Shown: one piece after another, positions 62,501 through 64,000 of the stretch
Layout: each line of letters starts with the position of its first letter
Numbering within the stretch: the stretch's first letter is position 1
NCBI GenBank assembly: GCA_034336665.1
Contig: CM067576.1
Span: 11,895,385-11,959,384 of the forward strand
Length of the DNA: 64,000 nt
Reading direction: 5' to 3'
Source of the DNA: Luscinia megarhynchos
Taxonomy: Eukaryota; Chordata; Aves; Passeriformes; Turdidae
Made by a program: the position numbers and the translations under genes
The notes under the pieces: model-generated
The model's input: the letters and a program-made list of their open reading frames with translations, nothing else
Told to the model about the DNA's origin: nothing
The model's database searches: none

Positions 62501-64000
62501 GTATCTTTGTATATAAAAGGAATTTGAACGTTGTACAGGTATTTTATTTATGCATAGCTACTGAATTACTGAGGTGAAGATTGTGCAAGATGTGCATCTG
62601 ATTGCTGTTGTTGGCCCTTCTGTAAGAGCTGCCCTGCTGGTTGTGGGGGTGATGGGGTGTCAGACTCAATCCCAGTTTTGTGCATCAGAGGGGAGGGAGG
62701 CTCCGAGCTGCAGGAATCAGGGGCTGGGCTTGCCAAGGATGGAGCACAAAGTGTGAAGAGACAAGTGGATTTACTTCTCCAGTCATTAGCTTGATCCAGT
62801 CCAGGGAGGAGGGTGGGGGCTGACAACAGCATCCGGATGTTTTGGAAGAGCTGAGTGGTTGAACAGAATAATTATCAATTGAAATGTAGCAGAGGAAAAC
62901 TGTGCTCTCCTGGCATGCTCCTGGGAATGTTGGTGCTTTAAGACATTGAAAAATCTGACTTAAATTCACTTGATTGTCTTTACAGAAGAATGAAAGATGA
63001 AGCAATTCAGAGGAATTATTGCAATGAGGCAGGATTTGCTCCAGTTGCTCCAAGCATCCCTGTTTGTAATAAGTGTGTACATTGTGTGACTCAGTCTTCA
63101 GCATCTACAAAATATGTGTTGAATTAAATTGTTATTAGAACATAGCAGGATATGTTTATGAGTAAAGCTCCCTTAATAGCTCATCTGAACTCACTTTCAT
63201 GATGTCTTATACCATTCTAGTCCAATTCATATTTCTATTCTCACTGAAATAATTCCTTCCACATCTGTTTTCTTAAAGCTACCACTGTAGCTGTATTGTT
63301 GTTAGCATGCTTTATCCTACAAATAATGCTAAAATAAATTAATAAATTGACAAGGCAGACATGATGTCAAGAGCTTTACCCAAGCTGTTACAGATACAAT
63401 TTCATGATTTCTTTTTAGTGGAATGATAATCAGCTTTGCTGCTGACACTTCAGAAGAGACCTGTATTCCTTAATGGAGTTTTCTTGGATGTTTTTAATTG
63501 ATTAGACTGTCTTATTTCAATGTGAAATGTCCAAGAGTAGTAGCTGGTCCTGTGGGAGAGATAGATGTGTTGAGTAGGATTCAAGATCTGCTTGGCCCCA
63601 CATACTACCCAAAATGCAGGAATTCTGCACAATAAGAATATTATGTAGAATTATTTCATCTGGGTATAGATACGTGTTGAAGTGAAATATAAATTAAATT
63701 TGCCTTCACGGTATTATTTTCCTCATATCTTAGACCCAAATGATTTCTTTTCCAAGAAATCTGTTTGGTTCCAAGAGTCCTTTTGAACACTGATGTGTTT
63801 GAAAGCTGACCAAGATTACATGTTAAGGTTTAGCTCTTTGTAGTTGAAACCCACTAGTGAGCCCATAATCAGCTGCCAAACTTTATAAAGGAAACATAAA
63901 ATATTATGTTGCCCACAAATACCAGCTGTAAACCACTAATGTCTGCATTAGTTCAGTAACTTCAGTCACAAAGTTTAAGTGACTAATGGGGTAACCTGTG

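Larger units (their letters stand above)
45531..64000 (+). other. SLIT3: SLIT3 intron 1 (partial)
   Basis: The donor GTGAGT at 45531 opens an intron that runs past the window end. I looked for the next exon, a 24-residue leucine-rich repeat unit in other Slit genes, and did not find it. The intron contains the 51-bp minisatellite, an ERE-type palindrome, worn CR1 pieces and otherwise AT-rich DNA. Open frames are short; the longest (116-118 codons, at 50557, 52119, 53373, 55700 and 58146) have no recognisable family. Length is consistent with the long first introns of vertebrate Slit genes. Confidence 0.85.

Overview
This is a vertebrate nuclear window, most likely from a bird and probably a songbird. 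The evidence is AT-rich, gene-poor DNA with few repeats, small worn CR1 LINE tails in the form usual in birds, sharp CpG islands, and one exon that reads as avian-type SLIT3. Nothing bacterial or organellar was recognised, and no tRNA, rRNA or CRISPR.

The only gene I can name is SLIT3 on the + strand. Its first coding exon lies at 45346-45530: start codon, signal peptide and the cysteine cluster of the first LRR N-terminal cap. It ends in a clean splice donor. Upstream is a CpG-island promoter (about 44400-45010) with a perfect CRE, a CCAAT box and GC boxes. A possible short 5'UTR intron (44954-45278) would remove every upstream ATG. From 45531 to the window end the sequence is SLIT3 intron 1; I did not find exon 2.

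Two minisatellites flank the exon. About 45 copies of a roughly 35-bp GC-rich unit (42813-44374) abut the promoter. About 11 copies of a roughly 51-bp unit (46322-46885) lie in intron 1. The long reading frames over the first array, on both strands, are repeat artefacts.

The 45 kb left of SLIT3 is mostly AT-rich non-coding DNA. It has a second, small CpG island (38870-39170) and a set of possible minus-strand exons between 32.4 and 28.2 kb. Their splice phases agree and they read like protein, but I cannot assign them to a family. Weaker exon-like pieces lie at 38.6, 27.2, 21.0 and 19.3 kb. If real, this would be an unnamed gene divergent from SLIT3.

Other structure: a near-perfect 50-bp inverted repeat at 34489-34624, a consensus oestrogen-response palindrome inside a 12-bp perfect inverted repeat at 54571-54597, two interleaved hairpins at 38414-38447, and a G-quadruplex-type G tract at 11512-11553. 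All coordinates and alignments were read by eye; no searches were run.
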